Below are positions 53,277 through 63,750 of a DNA stretch of 64,000 bases, one piece after another (within the stretch, counting starts at the first letter, position 1; every line of letters starts with the position of its first letter). The stretch is from Simmondsia chinensis (taxonomy: Eukaryota > Streptophyta > Magnoliopsida > Caryophyllales > Simmondsiaceae), in NCBI GenBank assembly GCA_018398585.1, contig JAGTTD010000001.1, forward strand, positions 9,178,501-9,242,500, in the 5' to 3' direction. The translations under genes and the position numbers were made by a program. Under the pieces are notes generated by a model. The model saw only the letters and a program-made list of their open reading frames with translations, made no database searches and was not told where the DNA came from.

Positions 53277-55248
53277 GTTACCTAAAAGCAAATGGTGTTT
53301 TGATCAAACAGCGTGACCATATGTAGTCTTGATTTTATGGTGGCATGCTCATTTTCAGCGAAGACAATAGGTGGCCATAGAAAACCTCAAGCAAAAACTT
53401 TCCAGCAAGATGTCTGCGACTGACGAAGTATTTGTTCCATTGAAAAACGTTAGTTGCACAAGGACGATTATTGGGAGTGCTCATATCCCTTTCAAAACAC
53501 TGTTGAACACTTTCAATAGGTCATGTTACCATGGCAACGACCACCATCGTATGAAAGTACCCAACGTTCTTTAGGCTTTCTCCCTATCTACTCTTTGACC
53601 TCATCACTAACGTGGATGAAATGATCATACGAAGCATCGAACTTCCTCCTAGAAGGTTCCCTCGCCATCAAACTCAACGTTTTCTTTAGTGTATGATTTT
53701 TGAATTTGTAGTTGAAGTTACTAACCAAGTGGCGAGTACAATACCGATATTGCCCTTTAGGCTTAGGTTAAATCGTTGACATCCCATTCTTGATTCTAGC
53801 ATATGTCAATAAGATATTATACACATTGGGAAGCGCCCACCCGTCACATAGGTCTGTAGACAAAACGGAAACCAAGTCCAACACCATGTGTTCTCCTCGT
53901 CCACCGAGACAAAACACAATGAATTTAGACTATTTTTAGCATCAAATGCGATAGCAACTAGCAACTTCCCCATGTATTTCCCATACAAACTATCAACACT
54001 AATCAATGGATGACAACATTTGAATCCCTCTAAGGATGGCTCAAATGCCCAAAAGACTCCACGAAATTGTGCTTCCCAGGTTGCTTGGCTCTTAAATTGC
54101 CAGACAACAACAGGGCCTGGATTTGACTGTTGCAACATACTGAGCAGCTTAGGTAGTATCGAAAATGCTTCCTCATGCGAGCCAAACAATCACTTAAGCA
54201 CTTGCTGCTTGGCTTTCCATGCCTTCTAATACGAAATAATGTATCTGTATTGTTGTTTCACTGTCGCTCGAACTGCTTCAACATTCATTTTAAGATTAGC
54301 AGACACAATAGGTAACACCATATTCGCAACAATATTTGAGGTCAGGTGACGGTGGTCTTCTGCCAATACAGTGGAAGAATATATATGCGGCCGCTTCAAA
54401 ACTGAAATCTCAGGCAACCTTGTCCTTTGTTTTAGCACCCCACACAGATACCACTCATATTATGGTACTTGTACACACTTTGGGGCTATGTAGTGAGGAT
54501 TTGACCTGTACATTGTATATTGTAGCTTGTTCTTAATGAGCTACAAGCTTACTGCTTTGACTAAGTCACCTTGGTTTGGAACAATTGTCCCTGCTCCAAG
54601 CTAGATCCTGTGGACCCCTGTCTTCTACTTTCCTCCTAGTTAGAACAGACTACTTGGTTTGCCTAAGTAACATCGTCAAACTCAGGAATAGGGGTTTGGG
54701 CAACTATAGACCCGTCAACATTAACTGGTACAGTCTCACAAGTGTCAATACCCACATCTGTATCGTCATCAAATGCCTTAGAATCATTGTCAGCATAAAC
54801 CCCATCAAACATGCTTCTATTCTTGTTTGTAATTATTCCATGTATCAATGAAACGTCCACATCAGTACTTCTAGACGGGCCAGAAGCTTCAAATTGAAAA
54901 TGCGATACATGATATTGAGATCTGCTTGTAACATCAGCGTTTATATATAATTCACGCATGTCGCCGTACTTTCTAAAGCCACATCAAGCACAGACCTCAA
55001 AGACACTAGACAAGTGATCTCCACAAGTGCATAGCGCATAGGATTTTGGGATAACAACATTCTCCATGTAATCACAATATATATTGTGTTACTATCCCAC
55101 CCAATGGCTTCATGCATATTGAACTCTGGAAGAGAAATTCCAAACCGTGCCCTAAGTACTGTTTTCTATCTATGTAATCAGCACCATCAACATTTGGCAC
55201 CATATTTCCATCCTAATGACACAACAATATCACTACATCGTACGCCAT
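53277..55248 (-). pseudogene. MULE transposase, N-terminal and catalytic part
   Basis: Minus strand. The start codon is probably at 55248 (MAYDVVI), followed by a degraded N-terminal domain with IGWDSNTIYIVITW (about 55075-55120) and RELYINADVTSRSQYHV (54663-54959). Then come LKMNVEAVRATVKQQYRYII (54226-54438) and the MULE core FGSHEEAFSILPKLLSML, GVFWAFEPSLEGFKCCHPLI, SVDSLYGKYMGKLLVAIAFD and VDEENTWCW (53806-54189), which includes the DDE-type catalytic region. Towards the SIRE-like insertion it reads RPCATNVFQWNKYF-like and ENEHATIKSRLHMVTLFDQ sequence. The C-terminus with its SWIM finger is at 33750-34148. Several stops and frame changes, so inactive. Confidence 0.9.
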
Positions 55249-56329
55249 AATTTTTATGTCAATTACCCAAAAAAAAAATCAGTAAATATAATTATCCAGA
55301 TCCGTTACGATACAATAATATATTGTTGAGTTAATTATTAGTATTTATAAAATTCCTAAAAATTTATATATTATATTAAATAGAATATTAATTAAACTGA
55401 TCAGATATAATATTAATGTAATTACACAATAAATTAGTTAATAGTATCTTACACAAAAAGAAATTTACAATGTACTAACTAACAATGTGTTATTGAATTA
55501 ACTACATTTATATATATAATTCTTTAAATATATACATTACAGTAAAAATTATTACACATATAAATGATTTAACAACGTTATACTTTCATGTTAACTACAT
55601 TGTTAGTTTTTGCTCAAATTATTTAAATATCTAACAAATCTTTAAATTTGAACTTTTAGTATCTTAAAAATTTGAATTTTACTTTAAAATAATTTTAATA
55701 TATATTAACAATAATTTTAAATATAAAAAAATATTTATAAAACTGAATTTAAATATTTAAGAAATTCGTAAGTCACATTAAAATGATTGTAACATGTTTT
55801 AAAAATATATTAAATATGTAAGAGTATCATAAATATTTAAAAGATAATTTTATATTTAAAAAAAATAATTTTTGAAATGTTATATTAGCAAAAATGAATG
55901 GATATTAAAGGGTGTTATATTAAGTGCAACACTAAAGAATTAAAAAATCTACCAAAATTACGAGTATATTGAAATATATTATACAAACATATAACATAAT
56001 AATTTTTCTAACAATATATTATTGAGTATATATTAACTAACACATTTTATAATATACTATTTTATATATTAAATTTAATATATTAATAAAACTTATCTAA
56101 TAAAATTAAAAAAGTAAGCAGGTAATATAAAATAACATGTGAGTAGAATATAAAAATAGAACTAAAACTAAAAAAGGATGATAATAACCACTTACATACA
56201 AGTGAAAATGAAAGGAGGAGTGAAAGTCTTAAATTAAAGAAAAAGAGGTAGAAAGATATATATAAGTAAATGAGTGTAGTGAAATATATGAAAGGAGGAG
56301 GTGATATATAGAGAGGAGGATGAGAAGGA
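55249..56329. other. MULE subterminal non-coding DNA
   Basis: Extremely AT-rich DNA upstream of the transposase start. It should contain the transposase promoter, but I see no specific site. The right inverted repeat begins at about 56330. Confidence 0.5.
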
Positions 56330-56755
56330 AGGGGGTGATGGGAGAAGAGTGATGAAAAGGGGAGAAAGGTGATGAAGAAGAGTAGGTCACAAGAGTTGAA
56401 GAAGGGAGTTGTTTTTGCAGAGGCTCTCTGCATGTATCACGGGATGTAGCTTTTAAGTTGGAGAAGAGGGGTTCATGGGAGGGACAAGCGCAGTGAATCT
56501 CAAAGAAGGGTTCATGGGGGGGAGAAGTGCGGAGAATCTCAAAGAGGAGTTCATGGGTAGGAGAAGTGCAGAGTTTCTGAAAGCTGATAATGGGTTTCAA
56601 ATGGCATGCATAATGGCCTACAGTGTTTGTACGCTATTTCAAATGGAAATCGTAAGAGTTATGCAACAAAGTATGCCATTTCGCTAAAGTTTTTTGTTGA
56701 CAAGCCAGATTCCTAATTTTTTCAAAAAAAATCGTGCCAATTCTCTAAATTAGTC
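56330..56755. repeat. MULE right inverted repeat
   Basis: Mirrors 26473-26691 and 31190-31300. It holds three direct copies of 'aaagaagggttcatggg'-like sequence (about 56455-56560), so the arm is partly built of subrepeats. Confidence 0.8.
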
Positions 56756-56764
56756 TGAAGATTT
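56756..56764. repeat. Right 9-bp target duplication of the MULE (TGAAGATTT)
   Basis: Identical to 26464-26472. Confidence 0.85.
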
Positions 56765-58189
56765 ACAAGATTGAAAAGTTTATGAGTATGAGTTTTGTGA
56801 GAGAAGATACTTTTGATTTTTTTTATGACCAAAAAAAAAAATCAAAAGAATAGACTTTTTTGTGTTTTGTTAATTATAGTTCATTAGTGTTATCCCATGC
56901 GATGCACAGGGCTATACGTTTTAACAAAAGAATATTAATGTATTGTCAGGTTGAATTGTTTTAAATTTACTTTTGTAACTGTGAGATTTTGATGTTTATA
57001 TGAGTAGTTTTGCTGTCATTATAAAGTGACGGTTTATTTGGTTTAAAGGATGCTTTTTTTTTAATGAGGAGATTCTAGGATTTACGTTTAATTTTCTTTT
57101 TAATCTAGAGACTGAATGGTTTATTTTATTTGGTCATAGATTGTCACCTTAGTTGTATTCTTTCTTTTCATGGCAAATGCTTTTTGGAGCTAAAATGATG
57201 TTTGGGATATTATACCCAATACCTTTTATTTCATAGGTGGTATAGCTATATTGCTATTTTATATGGCCATTCACTTATTAATGTTTCATTTGATTTTTTT
57301 TTTTTTTTTTTTTTTGTGTTATCTTCTTATACTTTTTATTTCTGCTATTTCTAATATTTTATAATGCTTTGTATAAAACAAAATTGTTGTTTGTCTACAA
57401 CTATTTTACAATTTTCTTCTAATCCTATTTTTAATTTTAGATGTTATTGTGAATTCCCTGTCCAATGGGCTATCGGTTTTTAAAGTTCAGAGCTGTTTTT
57501 AATCGATTTGTTATTTTTGCATGAAGTGGTGCGTGTGAATACTGTTGTTTTTCTTCTATTGTGACATCGAGCATTTATATGTTATTTATGCAGTACTTGT
57601 TTCAATTTTTTCTATTCTTATTGATAATTTTTTTTTCTAGTTATGAAAGTCGATTGCACCTGATTATGGTTCATTAATATGGATTGATTCACTTAATACT
57701 CTTATTAGTGGGTACGTCTTCATTGCTCTTCAAATATGGATGGTCACCGGTTTTGGTTCTTTAATGTGGATTCATTGTATTAATTTTCATATTAATAGGC
57801 ACCTCTTCATTGCTCTTTAAATCTGATTAAACATCTTGGAAATTGTGGTTTTAATTTTCTATCATGTTGTAAAAAATGCCCATGTTCGAGAAATAAATAA
57901 TTTGAGAAGATAAAATTTTTTTAGAATGTATATATACACCACCATGTTTAATTTTTCAGACATTGTGCTTAATTTCTTACGTATGGAATTTTAATAGATG
58001 TTGATGCATTTATTCCGCTTTCAATTAATGACAACTCACAAATCTCTCAAAATGCATGGTTTGTGGAGGGAAGGAACTTGGGCTGTTAAGTTACTTTGCA
58101 ATAATATAATAGATAGAATAGACTAGACATTTTTTTTTTTGTTCTTATAAAAATCCAACCTTGCGTAAAGTTTTTCGCATGTTACTTCT
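56765..58189. other. AT/T-rich non-coding DNA
   Basis: T-rich on the plus strand, with a poly-T run near 57294-57315. It might be an intron or old repeat. I see no exon, splice pattern or ORF that supports a gene. A short direct repeat is listed separately. Confidence 0.5.
57662..57822 (+). repeat. Two ~74-bp direct repeats
   Basis: 57662-57735 and 57749-57822 share 'ttcattgctctt', 'atggttc/ttggttc' and 'ttaat-tggatt', with a period of about 87 bp. A diverged local duplication. Confidence 0.5.
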
Positions 58190-58770
58190 AGGTGTGTAAA
58201 CAAGCCGATCCGAGCACCCCCTTGTTCAAACTTGAGCTTGATAAGGCTTATTGAGCTCGAGTTCAAGTCGAGCTCTTATCGAGCATCTCAAACCCTTGTT
58301 CGAACTCAGTTCAACAAGATTTTAGTATGTTCGATACTCAGCTCATCTCAGCTTGTTAGCCTTATTGAGCTAAATCGAGCTCATTATCGAGCCCAATCAA
58401 TCTAACAACTGAGCCAAGTTTACTATCGAGTTGAGCTCAGTACTGAGCCGAGCTTTTCAAGTTATTATTGAACCATTTTGAAACCAATATCAGCTGTTAG
58501 CGAGCTCTTAACGAGCAATTAACATGCTTTTAACGAGCCCATACGGATCCCCCTTAATGAGCTCTTATCGAGCCCTTATCAAATTGTTCGTAAATGTTAA
58601 CAAACCGACCACCCCCTGCTCAATCTCTGCTCGTCAAGCTTATCAAGCGTGCTCGAACTCGGCTCGATATGCTATTGAGCACACCCAATGAAAATGAATG
58701 ATTAGTAATCGAGTTCGAACATGAGTACTTCATTGAACATTCAGTTTGTTTACACCCCTTCTTTTCCATG
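58190..58770. mobile_element. hAT-type MITE rich in AGCTCGA motifs
   Basis: The ends are 'taggtgtgtaaacaagccga' and, mirrored, 'agtttgtttacacccctt'. The interior is filled with short 'cgagctc', 'ttatcgagc' and 'gttcgaac' motifs on both strands. This is a common design of plant hAT-type MITEs, and the interior resembles 62101-62946. The 8-bp duplication is not clear here. Confidence 0.65.
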
Positions 58771-58840
58771 ATGATGGTTAAGTACTTTTCTTCTTCCTTG
58801 TACCTGGTGCTGAAGGTAATATATTATTGATATACTTTTG

Positions 58841-58845
<5 letters not shown>

Positions 58846-58883
<38 letters not shown>
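58846..58883 (+). repeat. (TG)n microsatellite, about 19 repeats
   Basis: Uninterrupted TG dinucleotide run. Confidence 0.95.
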
Positions 58884-58884
<1 letters not shown>

Positions 58885-60379
58885 ATAGATATCAATGATA
58901 AACATGTCATATATATTGTGTGTTAGAAATGCTACTTTACATTAATATTATTAATATAATTGGTGTGGAAAAAATTACATTAATGAGTAATAGAACTCGA
59001 ATTTAAGTAAGACAACAAAAAAAAAGGGTCAATACGGACAAACTGAATATAGGAAACCAAACCATTGACCTTGAGTAAAATGGATCTCGAATGGAGCAAG
59101 CCTTAACTTCATAAGGAGTTAAACATGAGCTTGAACAACATAGATTTGGTATTGGAATTGTTTCGCTCTCGAACTTGGCACAAACTCTAGTTCCACTCAT
59201 AAACACGGGACCATGAAGTGGAACATCACGAACTTCGAGCGTACAAATCTCAAACTCAAATATAGTGAAATAATCAACCAACAAGCCTAATCAAAGCATA
59301 TAACAAAATAGTAAAGAAATAATCAGACCGAAGAATTGTTTCACTCTACAGTTCATAACTGCCCTAAGTCATTTATCACACACCTCTGTATTGTACTCTA
59401 TAGACATGGACTAGAGTACGCCTCAATTTGCTCAACAATGAAACAACAATTATCACTTCAAGAACATTATGCGAGAATGAAGGTAAGACTTGAAAAGAGG
59501 AAAAGAAATAAGGTAAACATCCATGGCCTCCAAAGTAGCCTGTTTATAGACTAAAGTATACACCCATTCAGTGCGCCGTACATGGCATTGGCAAACAAAT
59601 TCGGCCTAGTCATGGAAGACGGGGTGGTCATGGAAGGAGTTAGATAAAATTATAGAGCAAAGTATTTGGCCTTCGTTATGGAAAGAGTGGTTGTGGACGC
59701 AGTCAAATGCTTGAGTTTAAACTCAAGCTTGGGCTCGAACTCGGTTGCTACCCAAGAAGCGACTTCCCATGCCATGTTTTCAGTTTTGTTAGATTGACTA
59801 CAATATCGACAACTATAAAACCAATTTCTGGATCGAAAAAACTCCGCATCAAACTCACTCAGGCCCTTAAGACTTCACCAATTAAAGGGAAAAGATGGCA
59901 TCAGAAGTGACTGTCTCACTCTCAAATTTCTATGTCGAACACAGAGTCTTGAGCAAAATTGAATCACCCCCACAAATTCGAATAGTCCCCCTCATAATTC
60001 AAATTTTAGAAAAGAGAAGAAATGTATTACAGAGTAATGAAAAACCACACTTGGTGATGTCAATGTCTTTTGGACTCGAATCGATACCTAGTGAGTATGC
60101 TATCCCATAACCTTGCAAGTGAGCATAGTTTTGAACCTGAATGGTCACTGCAAAGTGCACGCACATTCACTTCGTGTGATATTCAAGATTGAAACATATT
60201 TTACGCTTGGGACGCATGCGATTCCCCAAAAAAAAAAAAAAATTGGATACTTAGTACTTAGGGACGCTCTAAAGAGTAAGTCCATACTCTTAACAAAGGA
60301 TGGTTAGTACCATTGGATTCCCATAGGTGAGTCCATTAGCCACATAAGCAACCACATCCCAGGAGGGACTCCAGTGGCT
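58884..60379. other. Probable decayed copia LTR and flanking DNA
   Basis: No intact gene. Around 59335-59450 the sequence resembles the LTR-like repeat at 15474-15760 ('cataactgccctaagtcatt', 'gtactctatagacatgga', 'agtacgcctcaatt'). Since a copia RNase H remnant on the minus strand follows at 60380-60930, this stretch may be that element's 3' LTR and untranslated region. Short ORFs here have no recognisable domain. Confidence 0.4.
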
Positions 60380-60930
60380 AAATTACATCTTTCTTAAACA
60401 TTAACTTCGTTTGGCCCATTAACACAAAAATAACTCCTAAGATGGGTATCCATCAAGATTAGTACACACAAATGGGCTTGAGCTCCATTCCCATTAATGT
60501 ACCACAAACCACCTTTTTAGAATGGCCTTTAGTAAGACAATCTACTAAAATTTTCTCACCATCTACAAGTTTGAGTGAGATTACTTTATTCCCAATCAAG
60601 TGTGTCATGACACCATGTCTCAGGCGAATATTCCTTCACTTGCAATTATAAACCTGACTTTTCGTCACTCCAAAGGCAGATCATGAGTCATGGTAAATCA
60701 AGACTGAAGGCATGGTCTTCCCCAACAAAGGAGTTTCTCTTAGTACATTCCTCAACCATTTACCTTCCGAACCTACTATTTCTACTAGACGCCTGGTTCC
60801 ACTCAGTAAGGTGCCTAATCTAAAGACCAACCTTGTGAAGTGGGTAGGACAAGTGAAGCCAAGCAACATTCGAGATCCACGGGAAAAGCAAAGTGCCCCT
60901 ACAAATAAGAGAACATCCAATATGGCCTCG
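60380..60930 (-). pseudogene. Copia RNase H remnant
   Basis: Minus-strand sequence reads EIVGSEGKWLRNVLRETPL and MPSVLIYHDSQ-like residues, then NIRLRHGVMTHLIGNKVISL and KILVDCLTKGHSKKVV. This matches the C-terminal RNase H of copia elements, which has S-E-A-E-W, a catalytic D-S, a KHIRLRH-like motif and D-x-L-T-K-G. Two stops are present. The upstream part is cut off by the hAT-type element starting at 60934. Confidence 0.75.
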
Positions 60931-61199
60931 ATGTAGAGGTGGCCAATGAGTCAATTCGGATCGATCCGACCCACGGGTCAAAAGAGTATGGACGGGTCCA
61001 CCCGGGTTAGGCTAAACCGTATATTAGGTCGGGCCGAGTTAGGTTGGGTTGGGGACGGGCACTAACCTAGTTTGGCCGTGACAATTTTAGGTACAGGTTA
61101 GGTTTGGACAGGTCACGGGTCTGACATGGATCGGAATTTCGTTGGTCAAATCTGGGTCAAACTCGGGTCAGGTCTAAAACATAAATGATTAGAAAAAGA

Positions 61200-61722
61200 G
61201 AAAAAAAAACACATCAATATAAAATATACAAAAGCAAATTTATAATTTTATTAATAAAACATAAAGTACATGACATGGCATTAGAATTTATACGGTCATA
61301 TTAGTCAATCACATTAGTCAATTACCTACATACTCAAAATATAAAATACATGACATTTGAATTTGAACAGTGACTTTACTTTCCTAGGTTCTTCTTCGTG
61401 ACTTTGTCTCTCTAGTTTCCTTAGTTCTCCTTTTGCCTCTTTTGCTCTCCTTTGCTTTCAATCTCAAGTTGAGAACCTTTATGCGTCCATAAACTTTCAG
61501 GGCTCGGGTCCCATGCCACATTTGCAGAGCAAAATGCTTACCATACGATCCACAAGTCAACAATCCTTGTGAAATGGCTTACTTCACCGCTCGTAATAAA
61601 CATTGGTAAGCATTTTGTTCTACTTCCAGCCATGGGACTTATCTTAAATCTCAATTCAAGTTGAGAACTATATCTTAAATCTAAATACAAGTTGAGTATG
61701 ATAAAATAAGAATACAACAATA
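61200..61722. other. Non-coding interior of the hAT-type element
   Basis: AT-rich sequence, then a CT-rich stretch (61380-61460). Small ORFs show no transposase motif. Confidence 0.4.
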
Positions 61723-61870
61723 ACAAACCCAGTGCCTCAAGCGCTCCTGCATAAGCGGGGCCTGGGAAGGGTAGATGTATGCAGCTTTACTCCTTCAAGG
61801 CTTAACCTTGCCGAGAAGCTGTTTCCGAGGAACCCCAACTTTCTGTATGTCATGATATGATTTCTGAATG
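61723..61870 (-). mobile_element. Au-type SINE fragment
   Basis: On the minus strand: 'gttggggttcctcggaaaca', 'gctgcatacatctaccc', 'gcttatgcaggagcgcttga' and 'ggcactgggtttgttattgt'. Like the SINE at 1766-2053, it has the Au-like 3' part but no 5S head. Confidence 0.7.
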
Positions 61871-62100
61871 CATAATAATAATAACAACAACAATAATAAT
61901 AACAATGATTAAAACTGAAAGAAATTTTAAACACTACAATTTAAAAATATTTATAATTAATAAAATTAAAATGTTATTGAAGACTGAAGATTGGAACGGG
62001 GGGATTTATAGGCGGAGAGAGGGGAGGTTAATGGGTAATTTCTTTTTTAACTTAATTTTTTTAATTGACTTGTCACCTTAGAGAGAGGTGAGGTGACAAG

Positions 62101-62946
62101 TAGGGGTGTGAATGAACCGAATGTTTAATGAACTATTTGTGTTCGAAATTGCTTAGGGCTCGTTTGTGCTCATTATGACAGCTTGATATCGAGCTAAGTT
62201 CGAGCAGGCTTAATAAGTTTAATGAGTCGAGTTCGAACAGAGGGGTGCTCAGCTCGTTAATGTTTGTGAACGGTTTGATCAGAGCTCGTTAAGGGCCTTA
62301 ATAAGTACTCGTTAAAAGATCGTTAAGGCCCTGTTAACAGTTAGTATTGGTTCAAAAATGGTTCGATAATGACTTGATAGTAACTTGAAAAGCTCAGGAT
62401 TCATTTACTAGGCACTAAGGCACGGGATCCCATTAGAACTCTGAAGTTAAGTGCGCTTCGGCGAGAGTAGTCCCAGGATAGGTGATCTCCTAGGAAGTCC
62501 TCGCGTTGCCAAACCTATAAAGTTGGGAGTCCTCAGAAACAACCTCTCTGCAGGGTTACATTTTGAAAGGGTAAGGCTGCGTACATCCACCAATCCCACA
62601 CCCCGCTCGTGCGAGAGCCCTTGAGGCACTGGGTCTGTTGTTGTTGTTGTTATAGTAACTTAAAAAGCTCAGCTTGGTAGAGAGCTCTACTCAATAACAA
62701 GCGCGACTCAGTTTTAAATACGATTGGACTCAAGAACGAGCTCGACTAGGCTCAATAACAAGCTCGACTAGCCTAACGAGCTGGGCAGAGCTGAGTATCG
62801 AATGTACTAAAATCTTATTTAATCGAGTTTGAACAAGCGTTTGAAGTGCTGGATAAGAGCCCGGCTAGAACTCAAGTTTGACAAGCCTTATTATTGAGCT
62901 GGAGTTCGAGCAAGGGGGTGCTTAGCTCGGCTCATTTTCACCTCTA
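62101..62946. mobile_element. hAT-type MITE with perfect 8-bp duplication, carrying a SINE
   Basis: The ends are 'taggggtgtgaatgaacc' and, mirrored, 'ggctcattttcacctcta'. The duplication gtgacaag is perfect (62093-62100 and 62947-62954). The interior has many 'cgttaa', 'gagctcg' and 'gttcgaac' motifs, as in the element at 58190-58770, so both belong to one family. Without the SINE at 62398-62651 it is about 590 bp. Confidence 0.88.
62398..62651 (+). mobile_element. 5S rRNA-headed SINE, copy 5 (full length)
   Basis: The element starts at the first bases of a plant 5S rRNA (GGAT...) and follows it for about 119 nt: 'ggcactaaggcacgggatcc' (62417-62436), box A 'ctgaagttaagtgcgcttcg' (62441-62460), 'gagagtagtcccaggatagg' and 'tgatctcctaggaagtcctc' with 'gcgttgcc'. 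The Au-like part follows: 'gttgggagtcctcagaaac', 'aaggctgcgtacat', 'gctcgtgcgagagccctt' and 'gaggcactgggtctg', with a (TTG)n tail. The flanks 62377-62397 and 62652-62672 form a 21-bp duplication with one mismatch. This copy shows the ancestral layout of the family. Confidence 0.9.
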
Positions 62947-62993
62947 GTGACAAGTCAGTTAAATATTGCATGCATGCCACCAGGCTAGGCATG

Positions 62994-63750
62994 TAGGGCT
63001 GCAAATGAGCCGTGCCATGACTAGCTCGGCTTGGCTCATTAACTAAATGAGACTGGCTTTGCTCATATCATTCATCTAATTGAGCCACATATATGTGCTT
63101 GGTTCAGCTTGCTAACTAAATGAGACCTGCTCGATATCGGTAACATTTATGCTTGATTATTTGGCAAGCTGGCTAGTTAAGCTTTGTAGGCTTATTTACA
63201 CGTCGGCTAATTGGGCACATTTACCAGGCTCATTGGGCCCATTTATCAAATTTCTTTATGATCATTGTTAGGACCGAGAAGAATACCATGAAACAGAGCT
63301 CTATAAAAAAAGAACCCAAACTATGATCCTACTTCGAACCAAATCATCAGGCTCTATGTTCGTCCTTTTCTTTATTATTTCTCTTCCCATTCGCTCCTCC
63401 CCCCCCCCCCCCCCCCACCCAAAGTTGGACCAAGGTTTAAAGGCCAAATTCAAAAAGATATTTAAATATCTAAACAAAAACACATAATGAATGGTGGAGG
63501 AAGCGGCGCATGGTGTAATCTAGACATGCAAGCCGATAAATGAGCCAGCTCATGAGCCCATAAATAAGCTTGCTCATAGGCCCATAAATGAGCTGACTCT
63601 TGAGCCTTTCAAGCCAAGTAGGCCTTGATTTGATTTAAGTCCTTTATTTAAACGAGCCGCCCTTAAACGAGCCCAGCAGCTCTCGAGTCGGGCCCATCAC
63701 AAGGCAAGTCAAAACCGCTTAAGAGCCGGCTTGGCTCCTTTGCAGCCCTA
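62994..63750. mobile_element. hAT-type MITE, second family
   Basis: The ends are 'tagggctgcaaatgagccg' and, mirrored, 'ggcttggctcctttgcagcc' plus 'cta'. The flanks taggcatg (62986-62993) and cgggcatg (63751-63758) form an 8-bp duplication with two transitions. The interior has repeated 'tgagcc', 'ggcttggctc' and 'cataaat' motifs and an 18-C run at 63399-63416. No transposase. Confidence 0.8.
63399..63416 (+). repeat. Poly-C run (18 C)
   Basis: Uninterrupted homopolymer inside the hAT-type MITE. Confidence 0.95.

Larger units (their letters stand above)
26473..56755 (-). mobile_element. Autonomous-type Mutator-like element (MULE) with nested insertions
   Basis: The outer ends are inverted repeats of some 350-400 bp. 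The left arm is 26473-26691 and resumes at about 31190-31300 after the gypsy insertion. The right arm is about 56330-56755. Shared blocks, left against the complement of right, include 'cttcttcatcacctt', 'ctcccatgaa', 'tggcacac/tggcatac' and 'ttgtca/tgtcaa'. A perfect 9-bp duplication, TGAAGATTT, flanks the whole (26464-26472 and 56756-56764), as expected for Mutator. Inside, on the minus strand, are a transposase gene (55248 to about 33750, interrupted) and a PMD gene (about 33420-31900). Without nested elements it is about 6.7 kb. All coding parts carry stops, so it is not active as read. Confidence 0.88.

Noticed and set aside
56083..56600. Phe/Ser/Pro-rich minus-strand ORFs as genes
   Set aside because: They lie within the MULE right inverted repeat and its AT-rich flank. 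Composition explains them.
26464..56764. Two separate, unrelated elements at the two ends of the MULE
   Set aside because: The 9-bp flanks are identical, the arms mirror each other in matching order, and the transposase reads continuously across the inner insertion.
56765..58189. Intron-bearing host gene in the T-rich stretch
   Set aside because: T-richness resembles introns, but no flanking exons with coding similarity could be found on either strand.
62398..62516. A functional 5S rRNA gene
   Set aside because: The 5S-like part lacks a terminator T-run at its end, runs into an Au-like SINE body, has many substitutions and lies between target duplications. It is the head of a SINE.
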